Assembly (NCBI RefSeq): GCF_017744045.1
Contig: NZ_JAGHRD010000015.1
DNA: 64,000 nt
Direction: 5' to 3' (one strand)
Origin: Pelagimonas sp017744045
Lineage (GTDB): Bacteria > Pseudomonadota > Alphaproteobacteria > Rhodobacterales > Rhodobacteraceae
Of the stretch, positions 43,816 to 53,580 are shown one piece after another. Under the pieces are notes generated by a model. That model ran no database searches. It was not told the origin of the DNA and saw only the letters and a list, made by a program, of their open reading frames with translations. The translations under genes and the position numbers were made by a program. The stretch's first letter is position 1. Every line of letters starts with the position of its first letter.

Positions 43816-44694
43816 ATGTGGCGCACCATCCGACATCTGATGGAACACCCGCTCAACCGTACCAACCGGTTGGCCGCCATCATGCGGTTTTTCCGCTGGC
43901 AAATGGTCGCCCGGATCATGCCCTATCCGCATGTCGTGCCCTTTGTGGATGACACGGTTCTCGTCATGGAAAAGGGCATGACCGGGGCGACGGGCAATTG
44001 GTATAGCGGGCTGCATGAAAGCGCGGATATGGCCTTTGTGCTGCATCTGCTGCGCGGTGGTGATGTGTTTGCCGATATTGGTGCCAATGTTGGTAGCTAC
44101 ACCATTTTGGCTGCGGGCTGTTGTCGCTCCAAGGTTGTCAGTGTCGAGCCGATCCCCGGCACGTTTTCCAAGCTGGAGCGCAATGTCGCGGTGAACCGCC
44201 TGTCGGATCTGGTGACCTGCCACAATATCGGGGCCGGCTCTGAGGAGGGGACCCTGCGCTTTACTGCCGATAGTGATACCAAGAACCACGTCGTGTCAGA
44301 GGCGGAGGCCAAGGGCACCAAAACCCTGGATGTCCCGGTGCGGCGCTTGGATGATGTTTTGAGTGGTGCAACGCCGCGCCTAATGAAGATCGACGTTGAA
44401 GGTTGGGAATCCGAAGTGCTGAAAGGCATGCCGCAAATCCTGGCCGACCCGACCCTGGTTGCGATTGTGACGGAAACCAATGATTTTGCCGATCGCTATC
44501 AATCGGATGGGCAGAGCGAAGTTGCGCAGATCATGGCGCAGGCGGGTTTTGTTCCGTGCTCCTATGACCCGTTTGCAAGAGAAGTTCGGCAAGGGGGCAC
44601 CCATCAGAACACGATCTTTGTTCGTGATTTGGCGCTGGTGCAGGAACGTGTGAAAACGGCCCGGCGTTTCACGCTGATCAATGGCGAAATTTGA
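43816..44694 (+). CDS. FkbM-family methyltransferase
   Basis: A 292-residue SAM-dependent methyltransferase. DVFADIGANVGSYTILAAGCC is the SAM-binding glycine motif, VVSVEPIPGTFSKLERNVAVN the acidic second motif, and LMKIDVEGWESEVLKGMPQIL the FkbM signature. It is inserted between gmd and fcl, 6 bases after gmd and 14 bases before fcl, so it probably methylates a hydroxyl of a sugar in the polymer, possibly fucose. The target is inferred from position. Confidence 0.87.
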   Translation: MWRTIRHLMEHPLNRTNRLAAIMRFFRWQMVARIMPYPHVVPFVDDTVLVMEKGMTGATGNWYSGLHESADMAFVLHLLRGGDVFADIGANVGSYTILAAGCCRSKVVSVEPIPGTFSKLERNVAVNRLSDLVTCHNIGAGSEEGTLRFTADSDTKNHVVSEAEAKGTKTLDVPVRRLDDVLSGATPRLMKIDVEGWESEVLKGMPQILADPTLVAIVTETNDFADRYQSDGQSEVAQIMAQAGFVPCSYDPFAREVRQGGTHQNTIFVRDLALVQERVKTARRFTLINGEI

Positions 44695-44708
44695 ATGAGG
44701 TGTCTGTG

Positions 44709-45692
44709 ATGGCAAAGCGCAAAATTTATGTGGCGGGTCATCGTGGCATGGTTGGTGGCGCGATCCTGCGCCAATTGCAGGCGCGGCAACAGGCGGGCGA
44801 GGATTTGGACCTTGTCACGCGCAGCTCTGCTGAATTGGATCTGACAGATCAGGCGGCAGTTGCGGACTTTATGCAGGCCGAAAAGCCGGATCAGGTGATT
44901 TTGGCGGCGGCCAAGGTGGGCGGTATTCACGCCAATAACACCTATCCGGCGCAGTTCATCTATGAAAACCTGATGATTGAATGCAATGTCATCCATCAGG
45001 CCTTTGCCGCGGGGGTTCAGAACCTGCTGCAACTTGGCAGCTCTTGCATCTATCCCAAGGCCGTGCCGCAGCCCATGCGTGAGGACGCGCTTTTGACCGG
45101 GACGCTTGAGCCGACAAACGAACCCTATGCGATTGCCAAAATCGCCGGGATCAAACTGTGCGAAAGCTATAATCGCCAATATGGCACGGATTACCGTTCG
45201 GTCATGCCGACCAATCTCTATGGGCCCGGTGACAATTTTCACCCGGAAAACTCGCATGTCTTACCTGCGCTGATCCGTCGTTTTCACGAGGCGCGCCTGC
45301 AAGGGCGCGATGAGGTGGTTATTTGGGGTTCAGGTGAGCCCAGACGCGAATTCCTGCATGTGGATGACATGGCTGAGGCCTCGCTATTCGTCGCTGGTCT
45401 GGATCGCGTGACATATGACGATAATACCCAACCGATGCTCAGCCACATCAATGTTGGCAGCGGCAGTGATGTGACCATCCTGGATCTGGCACGGCTTGTG
45501 GCCAAGATCACCGGCTTTGAGGGGCGCATTGCCACCGATCCCTCCAAACCTGACGGAACCATGCGCAAGCTTATGGATGTCACGCGTCTGGCCGATATGG
45601 GCTGGCGCGCCTCGATCCCGTTGGAGCGGGGGATTGCCGAGACCTATGATTGGTTCCTCAAACAGGACCAAGAGAATTTGAAATCGAAGTAA
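44709..45692 (+). CDS. fcl: GDP-L-fucose synthase
   Basis: Epimerises and reduces GDP-4-keto-6-deoxymannose to GDP-L-fucose. The 327-residue SDR has YVAGHRGMVGGAILRQL, the catalytic SSCIYPKAVPQPMRED (Ser, Cys), Tyr-x3-Lys in YAIAKIAGIKLCESYN, and MPTNLYGPGDNFHPENSHVLPALI. ATG 44709 follows GAGGTGT; an in-frame ATG 18 bases upstream overlaps the FkbM gene. With gmd and the FkbM gene it forms the only rightward group in the middle of the locus. Confidence 0.95.
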   Translation: MAKRKIYVAGHRGMVGGAILRQLQARQQAGEDLDLVTRSSAELDLTDQAAVADFMQAEKPDQVILAAAKVGGIHANNTYPAQFIYENLMIECNVIHQAFAAGVQNLLQLGSSCIYPKAVPQPMREDALLTGTLEPTNEPYAIAKIAGIKLCESYNRQYGTDYRSVMPTNLYGPGDNFHPENSHVLPALIRRFHEARLQGRDEVVIWGSGEPRREFLHVDDMAEASLFVAGLDRVTYDDNTQPMLSHINVGSGSDVTILDLARLVAKITGFEGRIATDPSKPDGTMRKLMDVTRLADMGWRASIPLERGIAETYDWFLKQDQENLKSK

Positions 45693-45775
45693 CCGGCCGC
45701 ATTGCAGCGATGGAGCGGAGATTTTTGGTCAGATAGCCTGCCAAGTGTGTCTGTGACGACCAAGTACAGCTTATC

Positions 45776-46627
45776 TTACTTAGTCGTCGCATTTTCCTTG
45801 ATCAACAAGCGGATCGAGTGGAAATACCACGCCTTGTAAAACGCATAGGACAACCCCGCGCCTCCGTCGAGAAAGCCGCGTTTGGCGAAATAGGCAAAGC
45901 AGAAATAGAACCACGGGAACCACCATTTTTCTAGATGGCGGTATTTGAAGCGTTGGCGCGAGGTGAGATCGTTCAATGCGGCGTCTCCGCCCGCTTTCAG
46001 CTTGGCCGAGCGCGCAGCCTCCCATTTGGCATAGTCGATATGGCGGCGTAGGAACTTTTCCAGGCCGGCAAAATCGCGGTGATCAATCTCGCCTTCAATC
46101 TCACCTATCTCGCCGTCGAGGATCGGGTGTTCGTGGATTTCCATATCCAACTGGCTCCACCCGTCTTCGTCGATTTTCTCGTAAAGGCCGGCCCCTTTGC
46201 GGATCAGCGCCAATTTGCGCTGGGCGACGCCGTGGCGCATGAGTTTGCCCATGAAATAGTTGGAATAGGTCAGCCAATAGCCGACCTTGTCCGATTGCGG
46301 CAGCTCTGCCGCCAAAGCATCGCAAAACGCCTCGGAGACATGTTCGTCGGCGTCGAGGAACAGGATCCAGTCATTGGCCAGCTCTTCGTTCATCAGCACA
46401 TGGTTGCGTTTCTTGGGGAACGTCCCGGTCCAGTGAAACTGGATCACCCGTGCCCCCGCTGCCTCGGCAATTTCGACGGTGCGGTCGTCTGACTGGGAAT
46501 CCACCACCAGAATTTCGGAAAACCGTCTGAGCTTTGCCAGGCAGGCGGGCAGGTTGTGTTCTTCGTTGCGTACCGGAATGACCACGCTGACCGGGAGAAG
46601 ATCGTTGGAGTTTTGGGAAAGGGACAA
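45776..46627 (-). CDS. Glycosyltransferase, GT2 family (WcaE/KdtX-like)
   Basis: A 283-residue GT-A enzyme. PVSVVIPVRNEEHNLPACLAKL, VDSQSDDRTVEIAEAAGARV and NDWILFLDADEHVSEAF (DxD as DAD) match the group that includes LPS core glucosyltransferases. The C-terminal half has a hydrophobic WWFPWFYFCFAYFAKRGF segment that may associate with the membrane. It is the last gene of the long leftward wzx-to-GT2 group. Confidence 0.88.
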   Translation of the reverse strand: MSLSQNSNDLLPVSVVIPVRNEEHNLPACLAKLRRFSEILVVDSQSDDRTVEIAEAAGARVIQFHWTGTFPKKRNHVLMNEELANDWILFLDADEHVSEAFCDALAAELPQSDKVGYWLTYSNYFMGKLMRHGVAQRKLALIRKGAGLYEKIDEDGWSQLDMEIHEHPILDGEIGEIEGEIDHRDFAGLEKFLRRHIDYAKWEAARSAKLKAGGDAALNDLTSRQRFKYRHLEKWWFPWFYFCFAYFAKRGFLDGGAGLSYAFYKAWYFHSIRLLIKENATTK

Positions 46628-46676
46628 AGTTCTAATCCTTTGTGGGCTTAGGTCATTCTCATTCGGAATTGCGAAA

Positions 46677-47237
46677 CTATCTGGTGCCGACTTGCCGTGC
46701 GGGGTTGCCCGCCATAATGGCGTTTGGTGGCACGTCTTTCATGGCGACACAGCGCGCGCCAACAACGGACATCGCGCCAATGGTGACATTGGGCCCGACA
46801 AACGCCTCGGCACAGATCCAGGCCCCGTCACCGATGGTAATAGGCAGTTTGAGCAAAGGCATGGTTGGGTCGCGAAAATCATGGGTTCCGGCGCAAAGAT
46901 GCGCCCCTTGCGAGATCGTGGCGTTGGTGCCAATGGTGATCGGTCCCAATGCATATAAGATCGCCCCGTCACCAATACCTACGCCGTCGGCGATTGTGAG
47001 GTGCCTGGGGATGGTGATCTTGACCGTGGGGTGCAGGCGGACCTGTTGGCCGATTTTGGCGCCAAACAGGCGTAGCAATCCGTTGCGCAGCCCCCATAGA
47101 GGGCGTGGGGACAGGCGGAAAATGGGGTGGCCCAAGATTGACCACAAAATCCGTTCGGCCAATTCGCGGCGGGTCCATTTGCGGCTGGCGCGGTTCGCGG
47201 TGACGTCCGGAACTGGGGGTTTGTTGTCAGGGGTCAT
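46677..47237 (-). CDS. WcaF-like colanic-acid-type acetyltransferase
   Basis: A 186-residue hexapeptide acetyltransferase. The N-terminal KWTRRELAERILWSILGHP, IFRLSPRPLWGLRNGLLRLFGAKIG and the CAGTHDFRDPTMPLL segment are characteristic of WcaF. The beta-helix ends in VVGARCVAMKDVPPNAIMAG and NPAR. It probably transfers acetyl from acetyl-CoA to a repeat-unit sugar. The gene overlaps the GT4 gene upstream by 4 bases. Confidence 0.88.
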   Translation of the reverse strand: MTPDNKPPVPDVTANRASRKWTRRELAERILWSILGHPIFRLSPRPLWGLRNGLLRLFGAKIGQQVRLHPTVKITIPRHLTIADGVGIGDGAILYALGPITIGTNATISQGAHLCAGTHDFRDPTMPLLKLPITIGDGAWICAEAFVGPNVTIGAMSVVGARCVAMKDVPPNAIMAGNPARQVGTR

Positions 47238-48409
47238 GCCAGCATCTCCACATCTGCAGGCGGGCTGCCACCTTGTAACATCCAGTGATAAACGGCCATG
47301 TGACGCTTGGCGATTTGTTGCCAGGTAAACCGTTGCTCGGCCAGGTGTCGCCCTGCTTTAGCCATTGCTGTCAGATCCTCGCCAAGGGCGGCGATGAGCT
47401 GGGTGGCCAGCTCTTCTGGCTTTGAGGTGATTTTCCAGGCTGCGTTAAGTTCAAACCCTTCGGGCAGGTTGCAGGCCTCGGTCATCAGGACGGGGAGGCC
47501 GTAGGTCCACGCCTCGAGCACAGACATGGGCAGGCCTTCGGAATAGGAGGGCAGGATGAAGGCGTCGGCATGGGCCAACATGGCGGCCTTGTCCTCGCCC
47601 AGCAGCGGGCCGGGAAAGATCACCGCATCGCCTAGGGAAAGGTCGGCTGCTACCGCCTGTGGCTGCACATCAAAGCCGCCATCGTCCCAGCCTGCGACCA
47701 CCAAGCGCCAGCGTTTGGCAAAACCGCTGTCTTGCTGACGTGCCAAGGCAAAGGCCTGCAGCAGCTCGTTCACCCCTTTCTTGGGGTGTAGCCGGCCAAG
47801 GAAAAGCAAGGTTTTGCGTTCATCCTCACCAAGGAGGGCAGGGCGCGGATGGTCTGGTTGCGAAGTCAAGGGTGTGATCCCGTTGGGAATGACCGCAATC
47901 GGATTGGTCAGCCCAAAGGCGCGCATCGAGGCGACTTCGGATGCGTTCAGAGCGTGCAGGCAGATGGCGTTGCGCAGGTTTTCATTTTCAAACAGGCGCG
48001 CGACGATCCGTTTTTTCCAGCCGGAGTTTTGCAAGGCCCATGGATCTAACATCCCTCTGGGGGAGATCATCACGGCCCCATCCACGCGTTTGCGCCAGGC
48101 ACAGGCCTGCGCAGAGAAGGCCTGCCAAATGCCATGTTGGTGGATGATGTCGGTGTCGCCCTGCCGCAAAGCTTTGGATATCCCCGGCGCGTAGCCCAGG
48201 CTTTGGGGCGGCCAGCGCTTGGGCGTGATGGGATGCAAGGGTGCCCAGGCTGGCAGGTCCTGGGCAGTGTCCGCATCTTCGGGTGCCAGCACGCGGATAT
48301 TGGCATCGTTCAGGCTGTGAGACAGGCTGCGCACCGAGTTAAACAACCCGCCCGCCTGATGCGAGACCGAGCCGAGCAACATGGTGATGTGAAGTGGATC
48401 AGTCGACAT
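47234..48409 (-). CDS. Glycosyltransferase, GT4 family
   Basis: A 391-residue GT-B enzyme. The C-terminal half has LFLGRLHPKKGVNELLQAF and DAFILPSYSEGLPMSVLEAWTYGLPVLMTEAC with the GT4 E-x7-E motif. The N-terminal HQAGGLFNSVRSLS glycine turn binds the acceptor side. It overlaps the adjacent glycosyltransferase by 11 bases and the WcaF-like gene by 4. Sugar specificity is unknown. Confidence 0.88.
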   Translation of the reverse strand: MSTDPLHITMLLGSVSHQAGGLFNSVRSLSHSLNDANIRVLAPEDADTAQDLPAWAPLHPITPKRWPPQSLGYAPGISKALRQGDTDIIHQHGIWQAFSAQACAWRKRVDGAVMISPRGMLDPWALQNSGWKKRIVARLFENENLRNAICLHALNASEVASMRAFGLTNPIAVIPNGITPLTSQPDHPRPALLGEDERKTLLFLGRLHPKKGVNELLQAFALARQQDSGFAKRWRLVVAGWDDGGFDVQPQAVAADLSLGDAVIFPGPLLGEDKAAMLAHADAFILPSYSEGLPMSVLEAWTYGLPVLMTEACNLPEGFELNAAWKITSKPEELATQLIAALGEDLTAMAKAGRHLAEQRFTWQQIAKRHMAVYHWMLQGGSPPADVEMLA

Positions 48410-49619
48410 CGGTATAAACGCGTTTTCCCAGACGGTTCAAAAGCACGCGATCCCAAACCGGCAATGCTCCGCGCCGTTTGGCGGAACGAGCGGCGGTGAC
48501 TGCGTGCAGCATCCCATCACCAAACCGGTCCGGTCCCCAATCTGCGACGGTGTCAAAGGCATCCTGCGCCATGGCGGCCCAATCCTCGGGCGTTTGAGAG
48601 GCGAGATCGGCCAGCGCCTTGGCGATGTCATCGGCGTTGAATGGGTCAACGACATAGCCGCCCTTGCCTTGTTTCAACAATGTGCGGGTTGCGCCGCAGC
48701 GGTCGGACACGATGACAGGCACTTTGGAGGCCATGGCTTCGTTGATAACCAGCCCCCATTGTTCGCGGGTGGCGACATGCACAAAACCCTGGGACAGGCC
48801 GTACATGATCGGCAAGAGATCATAGCCCTTGTAACCGGGCAGATGTACATGCGCAGCGAGATCCGCGGTTGCAATCGCGTCCTCAATGGCTTGGCGTTCG
48901 TCGCCATCCCCGAGAATGACCAGATCCGGCAGCGTGTCCCCCAATTCCTGACGTGCCTTGGCATAGGCCTGAACGAGCAGGGGGAAGTTCTTTTTGCCAA
49001 TGAAACGGCCGCTGGACAGGAAATAACGCTCTGGCAGCCCATGTTCCTGGCGCAGATCGGCTGCGTTTAGACGGGCCTCTTCGGCACCGCGCGCAAAATG
49101 GTCATTGTCGACGGCGTTGTAGCCCAGCCCGATGCGGTCATGCGGCATGCCCAGTTGCACCAGATAATCGCGGGTCGAGAACCCGCCCGCCAAGGCCGCG
49201 TCAAACTGTTTGACGATATGGCTTTTCAGGGCTTCCTTGGCGCTGCTGCGCCCGACGTCATCTTGTTGGCTTTCGGCCATGACGATCACGGGCGTGTTGG
49301 TTTTGCGCGCCCAAGTCAGGGCCGCAAAGCTTTCGGCACTGGCCCAGCCCGGAACGGCAATAGCATCTGGTTTCAGGCGGTCCAGCACGGCTGCGACCCG
49401 GGTCATAAATTCGCCTGAGGCGACCAGGGCCGCGTATTCATCGCGCCCATTTGCCAGGGTTTCGACCGTGTAGCCATCAAAGCTTTTGGCGGAAAACTCG
49501 GCAAAAAATCCCTCTCCGGCGCAGGAAAGGACGGTAAATTTGTCAAATCTGGCAGCCGCCGCGCGGAAGCGAGCGTTGTGGTAATGGCCGATTTGTCGGG
49601 ACAGGGCGAGGCAATGCAT
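48399..49619 (-). CDS. Glycosyltransferase, GT4 family
   Basis: A 406-residue GT-B enzyme. MHCLALSRQIGHYHNARFRAA is taken as the start, at 49619, because the conserved fold begins there and upstream codons read as an unrelated segment. FLSSGRFIGKKNFPLLVQAYAKA and MYGLSQGFVHVATREQWGLVINEAMASKVPVIVSDRCG hold the donor-binding motifs. GT4 members of this type often use GDP-mannose or a UDP-sugar, which I cannot separate. Confidence 0.85.
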   Translation of the reverse strand: MHCLALSRQIGHYHNARFRAAAARFDKFTVLSCAGEGFFAEFSAKSFDGYTVETLANGRDEYAALVASGEFMTRVAAVLDRLKPDAIAVPGWASAESFAALTWARKTNTPVIVMAESQQDDVGRSSAKEALKSHIVKQFDAALAGGFSTRDYLVQLGMPHDRIGLGYNAVDNDHFARGAEEARLNAADLRQEHGLPERYFLSSGRFIGKKNFPLLVQAYAKARQELGDTLPDLVILGDGDERQAIEDAIATADLAAHVHLPGYKGYDLLPIMYGLSQGFVHVATREQWGLVINEAMASKVPVIVSDRCGATRTLLKQGKGGYVVDPFNADDIAKALADLASQTPEDWAAMAQDAFDTVADWGPDRFGDGMLHAVTAARSAKRRGALPVWDRVLLNRLGKRVYTDVD

Positions 49620-49624
49620 AGGGA

Positions 49625-50953
49625 TCAATTTCGTTGAGGCGAGAGAGAGGGCGGCGCATGAGAACGGTTTGGCGCAAAGGTCTGGTTGGATTCCTTGGGA
49701 ATACAAATGGCGATCAAGGCTGCAAAAGTGATGAAACGAGGAACGATCAGGCTGATATCGGCTGAGACCGCAGTCAGCAATATCGGGATCATCAGAACCA
49801 TAAAGATTTCTTGCCTTGGCCCAATAAAGCGGCGTTGTTCCAGCCGGGCGACAAAAATGCCGATAAAGACAAACATGACAGCCGCGAAAATCCAGAACTG
49901 TTGGTAAGCTTGGGCAAAGCCCATAGGCGACACATAAAACCGGAAATCCACAAAGCTGAGATTGGCATAGGTCAGTTCCGGCAGCAGCAATGAGGCCTTG
50001 AGCTCGGCCCCGACCAAGCTGCCCGGTACAAACTGGCGAATAAAGGCGTTCCAGATGATAGCACCGTATTCAAAGGCGCTTTCGCTCATGGAATAATAGA
50101 TGCGGAACAGGCCCGCGCCGATCTCGCTGCTGTCAAAGTCGATCCGTGGGGCAAGTGCCTGGTCGAGCAATTCGTTCCAGGACAGGTTTTTGCCCTCTTC
50201 ATCGCGGAGTAGGGGGAAGACCTTGAACACCAGAAACATCCCGACCAAAGCCGAAATGGCGTGAATGCGGCCCATGTGGAAGCGGGTGTAATTCACGATG
50301 AAATAGCCGAAATATACGCCGACCGTCACAACTTCGGAACGGCGGAAAATAAAGATGATGTTGATGAAAGGGATCAGTGAGAACAGCAGGGCCAGCACCA
50401 TGTGGCTCGCTTTCTTGGTGCGCGACCAAAGCCAGAGCTGGATGACGATGGCGACATAGCCAAAGCGCACAACAAAGACGAGGTAAACCGGCAACCCTTC
50501 CCAGGTGATCGTGTAGGCGCCGGAATGGAAAATATAGGCGGTCAACCCGCCGCCCAGCCGCGCCAATGCTAGAAAAGCGAGGTAAGACATGACCGCGATA
50601 ACACAAGACGCGATTTGCATGCGCCGCATGATCCAGGGCGCGACGGGTTTGGATGTTTTAGGTTCTTGTGGACGTGGCGTATGGCCCCCGGCCAGGAGGT
50701 AGCCAAGGAAGCCGCCAAAGATTGAGGTACAGACCACAAAGAGAGCAACGTCGATGACACCGGTATCTTCATAGGCCAGGAACAGGCTGTTTTCGGGGGT
50801 AAAGAACTCGAGAAATCCGAGAAGAACGAAGGTGACCCAGATGGCCGAGAACAAGAAAGGGAAGCGGAACAGCGCGGGGCCATGTGCATTGCGCAGGGCC
50901 ACCACGGATAAAAAGGCGATCAGCACATAGATAATGCCGACCGCGGCGCTCAT
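49625..50953 (-). CDS. Wzy-like polysaccharide polymerase (O-antigen polymerase type)
   Basis: A 442-residue membrane protein with about 12 hydrophobic segments and a large periplasmic-like loop (about residues 230-330). The early FLGYLLAGGHTPRP and FRRSEVVTVGVYFGYFIVNY segments and the lack of any enzyme motif are typical of oligosaccharide polymerases, which are poorly conserved. The position between glycosyltransferases and next to wzx supports the call. It starts in the ATGA overlap with the neighbouring glycosyltransferase. Confidence 0.72.
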   Translation of the reverse strand: MSAAVGIIYVLIAFLSVVALRNAHGPALFRFPFLFSAIWVTFVLLGFLEFFTPENSLFLAYEDTGVIDVALFVVCTSIFGGFLGYLLAGGHTPRPQEPKTSKPVAPWIMRRMQIASCVIAVMSYLAFLALARLGGGLTAYIFHSGAYTITWEGLPVYLVFVVRFGYVAIVIQLWLWSRTKKASHMVLALLFSLIPFINIIFIFRRSEVVTVGVYFGYFIVNYTRFHMGRIHAISALVGMFLVFKVFPLLRDEEGKNLSWNELLDQALAPRIDFDSSEIGAGLFRIYYSMSESAFEYGAIIWNAFIRQFVPGSLVGAELKASLLLPELTYANLSFVDFRFYVSPMGFAQAYQQFWIFAAVMFVFIGIFVARLEQRRFIGPRQEIFMVLMIPILLTAVSADISLIVPRFITFAALIAICIPKESNQTFAPNRSHAPPSLSPQRN

Positions 50954-52185
50954 AGGGCGGCTCCGCTGGTCGCGGCAATCGCCGGTTTCGATTTTAGGTC
51001 GTCAAAGTCGGCCTGCAACATGGACACGACACGCGCGCCATAGCTCTCACGGGTGTAAAGCTTGGCGGTTTCTGTTGCCCGCTCTCCGATCTCGCGGCGC
51101 AAGTTGGGATTGTCCAGCAAGGTTTCCACGGCTTGCCGCAGTGCTGTTTCATCGCCCGCTTTGACAATCATCCCGTCCTGCCTATCGGTGATGACCGACC
51201 CGCATTCCTCGCTGACCACGCAGGGCAGGCCCATGGCCATGGCTTCGTAGATCACTGTGGCCGACCCCTCCATATAGGAGGGCAGGACAAAAATATCAGC
51301 GGTTTGGATGGCCTCGTGAAAGGCGGCCTTGGGCATATGGCCGTGACGCAGCACGTCAGGGGCGATTTTAGCGGCGATGGGTTCGGGGAGCGCGTTTTTG
51401 CCAAAGGCCTCGAACCGCGCCCGATCTTTCAGGGCAGTCGCCAGGCGACCAAATTCCAACGCCCCTTTGCGCCAGGAAAAGGCTCCGCCAAAAACAACAC
51501 GGGTTGTTCCCGAGGATGCGGGCCTGGAGCTGGCCAGATCGTCGGATAGGGTCACGCCATAGGGGACGACGCGAATGCGATCCTCTGGCACGCCTTGGTC
51601 TTGTAGCGCTTTTTGCACAAACGGGGAGGGGCAATAGATCAGATCCGCCCGTTGCCATTCCTCGCGTTCCAAGGCGGCCATGACGCTGAAATAGGCCAAG
51701 GTATCCCCCAACCCGCTTTCGTCGAAATCAATCCCAATATCCTGCAGTTTGGCGCTGAGGATACGTTGGGCAGACAGGAACTGCGCTCGCGGAGCGACGC
51801 ATTGTTCCATGGCGATACATAAACCGGATCGCTTGAGCCGGTCCATTGAGGGCAGCATGGCTGTATCAAAGCCGTAAACCAGATCAGCGCCGGTTTTTTC
51901 GGCCCGGTCACAGGTTCGTTTGGCGATCGTTTCGGCGGCCATAAGGTTGGGCCAGAATGTATTGTGCAACCGGGAGAGTGCGACGCGGTAAAGGATGCCC
52001 TTGAGGTTGTCCTTTGACACGTTCTCGGGTGGCAGATTGGCGAAATAACTTTGCAGGAATTTGAGTCTGGGCTGCGACGAAAAATGGATGTCCGTTACCA
52101 GCGCTTCCAGCAAGCCGTCAGCATGCAATGCGCGCGCAACTGCGTAATCCATGCGCGCGCCAATCTGTTGAACAATTGCTTTCAC
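50950..52185 (-). CDS. Glycosyltransferase, GT4 family
   Basis: A 411-residue GT-B enzyme. VVFGGAFSWRKGALEFGRLATAL and ADIFVLPSYMEGSATVIYEAMAMGLPCVVSEECGSVITD carry the GT4 motif. A GTG at 52185 with GGAAAG before it gives MKAIVQQIGARMDYAVAR and is preferred; an earlier GTG at 52239 has no ribosome-binding site. An N-terminal LVYGFDTAMLPSM segment suggests a long acceptor domain. It overlaps the polymerase gene by 4 bases. Confidence 0.84.
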   Translation of the reverse strand: MKAIVQQIGARMDYAVARALHADGLLEALVTDIHFSSQPRLKFLQSYFANLPPENVSKDNLKGILYRVALSRLHNTFWPNLMAAETIAKRTCDRAEKTGADLVYGFDTAMLPSMDRLKRSGLCIAMEQCVAPRAQFLSAQRILSAKLQDIGIDFDESGLGDTLAYFSVMAALEREEWQRADLIYCPSPFVQKALQDQGVPEDRIRVVPYGVTLSDDLASSRPASSGTTRVVFGGAFSWRKGALEFGRLATALKDRARFEAFGKNALPEPIAAKIAPDVLRHGHMPKAAFHEAIQTADIFVLPSYMEGSATVIYEAMAMGLPCVVSEECGSVITDRQDGMIVKAGDETALRQAVETLLDNPNLRREIGERATETAKLYTRESYGARVVSMLQADFDDLKSKPAIAATSGAAL

Positions 52186-52245
52186 TACGGAAACTTTCCA
52201 AGTTCGAAACAGCGCCAGCAGGCGGGCCTGCTGGGTCACGTCATT

Positions 52246-53580
52246 TTATGAGATATCTTTGGTGTTTGAAAGCGCGGGTTGGGCCCGCTGCCAAATCGCA
52301 TGCAGGATCGTGGGGCCGACGCCAGTGAGTTTCCAAGCGCGGTAGGCTTGCAGGCCCTGAAAGATGATAAATTGGGCACCTGTCGCAATAGCCGCTCCGT
52401 TCATGCCCATCAGCGGGATCAAAAGAAAGGCCAGGAGCGCGGCGCAACCGACGGAAATGCCCGCGACCACCAGAATGCTCGAATCCGCTCGGGCAGCGCG
52501 CAAAACCTGTTCGGCGGGGCCAATCATTGACGAAAACAACATGGCGATCAGCAAGATGACGAGGGCGGGCATGGCAGCGAGATATTCTTCGCCATAGAAG
52601 AGCAAGTAAGGGCGGGCCAGAAGCAGTGCAAAAAGGATTGCGAGTATGGTCATCACAACACCGAGGAAAACGGTCCTATGCGCGACCTTTTGCATTTCGG
52701 ATCTGTCGCCCGCGGCGTAGAGGCGAATGATGCGCGGCTCGGCGATCTTGCAAACCGATCCGAAGAAAAAGGACACCACAAATGCAGCCCTGGCTGCGGC
52801 GTAATACCAGGCGACCTCGTCCGAGGGGCGCAAGGCGGTCATGATCAGAATATCAATCTGCGTCATGGCGTTGATCAGGGTCTGGGAAAAGGCAAAGGTC
52901 AGGCCAATCTGAAAGACTTGGCGGTAATCCCGAACCGGTAGACGATACCAATAACCGCGCAAGGTTTTGAGTAAAGGTGGACGTGGCCAGACCAAAAACA
53001 GCAGCAGCGTCGCCAAAAAGGCGGTCAGGCCCTGGGCGAAAACAGCTGTGTTGACTGACAGGACCTGTGTCCAAGCCAGCATAAAGAAGAACGCGATCGC
53101 AAGAAGTGGGCGAAAAACGGCGCCGACCCATTGCCCCAGAACAACCCGTTCAAAGCCGTTGAAGATGTTTGTCGCAATGCCAAGGCAGGTGGTGCCCAGC
53201 ACAAAGAAAACAAGCAGAACACCCGATTGGCTGCCCCACAAAAATACGCCTAAGAGGGCCAGAATGAGAAAGGTTAAGGTGGCCAGGATCATCTGGGCGA
53301 TTGGCGCAATGCTTTCTTCTTGGCCGGTGCCCCGCGCAAGCGCGACCTCACGGGCGAGCATGGCAGGCAATCCAAGGGCACAGATCGACGCCAACAATCC
53401 CGCAAAGGCAAGGTAGGAGACATATTGGCCAAACCCATCATCGCCAAGCAGCCGCGCCAGTACGATGCCGATCACCATGTTCACGATGACGGAAAACAGC
53501 CGCAGCCCTGTCCCCTGGGCCGAGACCAGAAACTGACCCATCAGTTCCCAATCTTTCAGAGCACTGAGAAATTTCTGCAA
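52246..53580 (-). CDS. Wzx-type polysaccharide flippase (oligosaccharide exporter)
   Basis: A 444-residue membrane protein of the MOP superfamily with 12 or more predicted helices. GTGLRLFSVIVNMVIGIVLARLLGDDGFGQY at the N-terminus and KIAEPRIIRLYAAGDRSEMQKV in the middle are typical. It would flip lipid-linked repeat units across the inner membrane. As the first gene of the leftward group, it faces the ExoP gene across about 260 bases that hold both promoters. Confidence 0.88.
   Translation of the reverse strand: MQKFLSALKDWELMGQFLVSAQGTGLRLFSVIVNMVIGIVLARLLGDDGFGQYVSYLAFAGLLASICALGLPAMLAREVALARGTGQEESIAPIAQMILATLTFLILALLGVFLWGSQSGVLLVFFVLGTTCLGIATNIFNGFERVVLGQWVGAVFRPLLAIAFFFMLAWTQVLSVNTAVFAQGLTAFLATLLLFLVWPRPPLLKTLRGYWYRLPVRDYRQVFQIGLTFAFSQTLINAMTQIDILIMTALRPSDEVAWYYAAARAAFVVSFFFGSVCKIAEPRIIRLYAAGDRSEMQKVAHRTVFLGVVMTILAILFALLLARPYLLFYGEEYLAAMPALVILLIAMLFSSMIGPAEQVLRAARADSSILVVAGISVGCAALLAFLLIPLMGMNGAAIATGAQFIIFQGLQAYRAWKLTGVGPTILHAIWQRAQPALSNTKDIS

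Noticed and set aside
42811..44289. A 492-codon open frame antisense to gmd and the FkbM gene
   Set aside because: It spans the complement of two well-supported genes and shows no protein-family features, so it is a GC-rich shadow.
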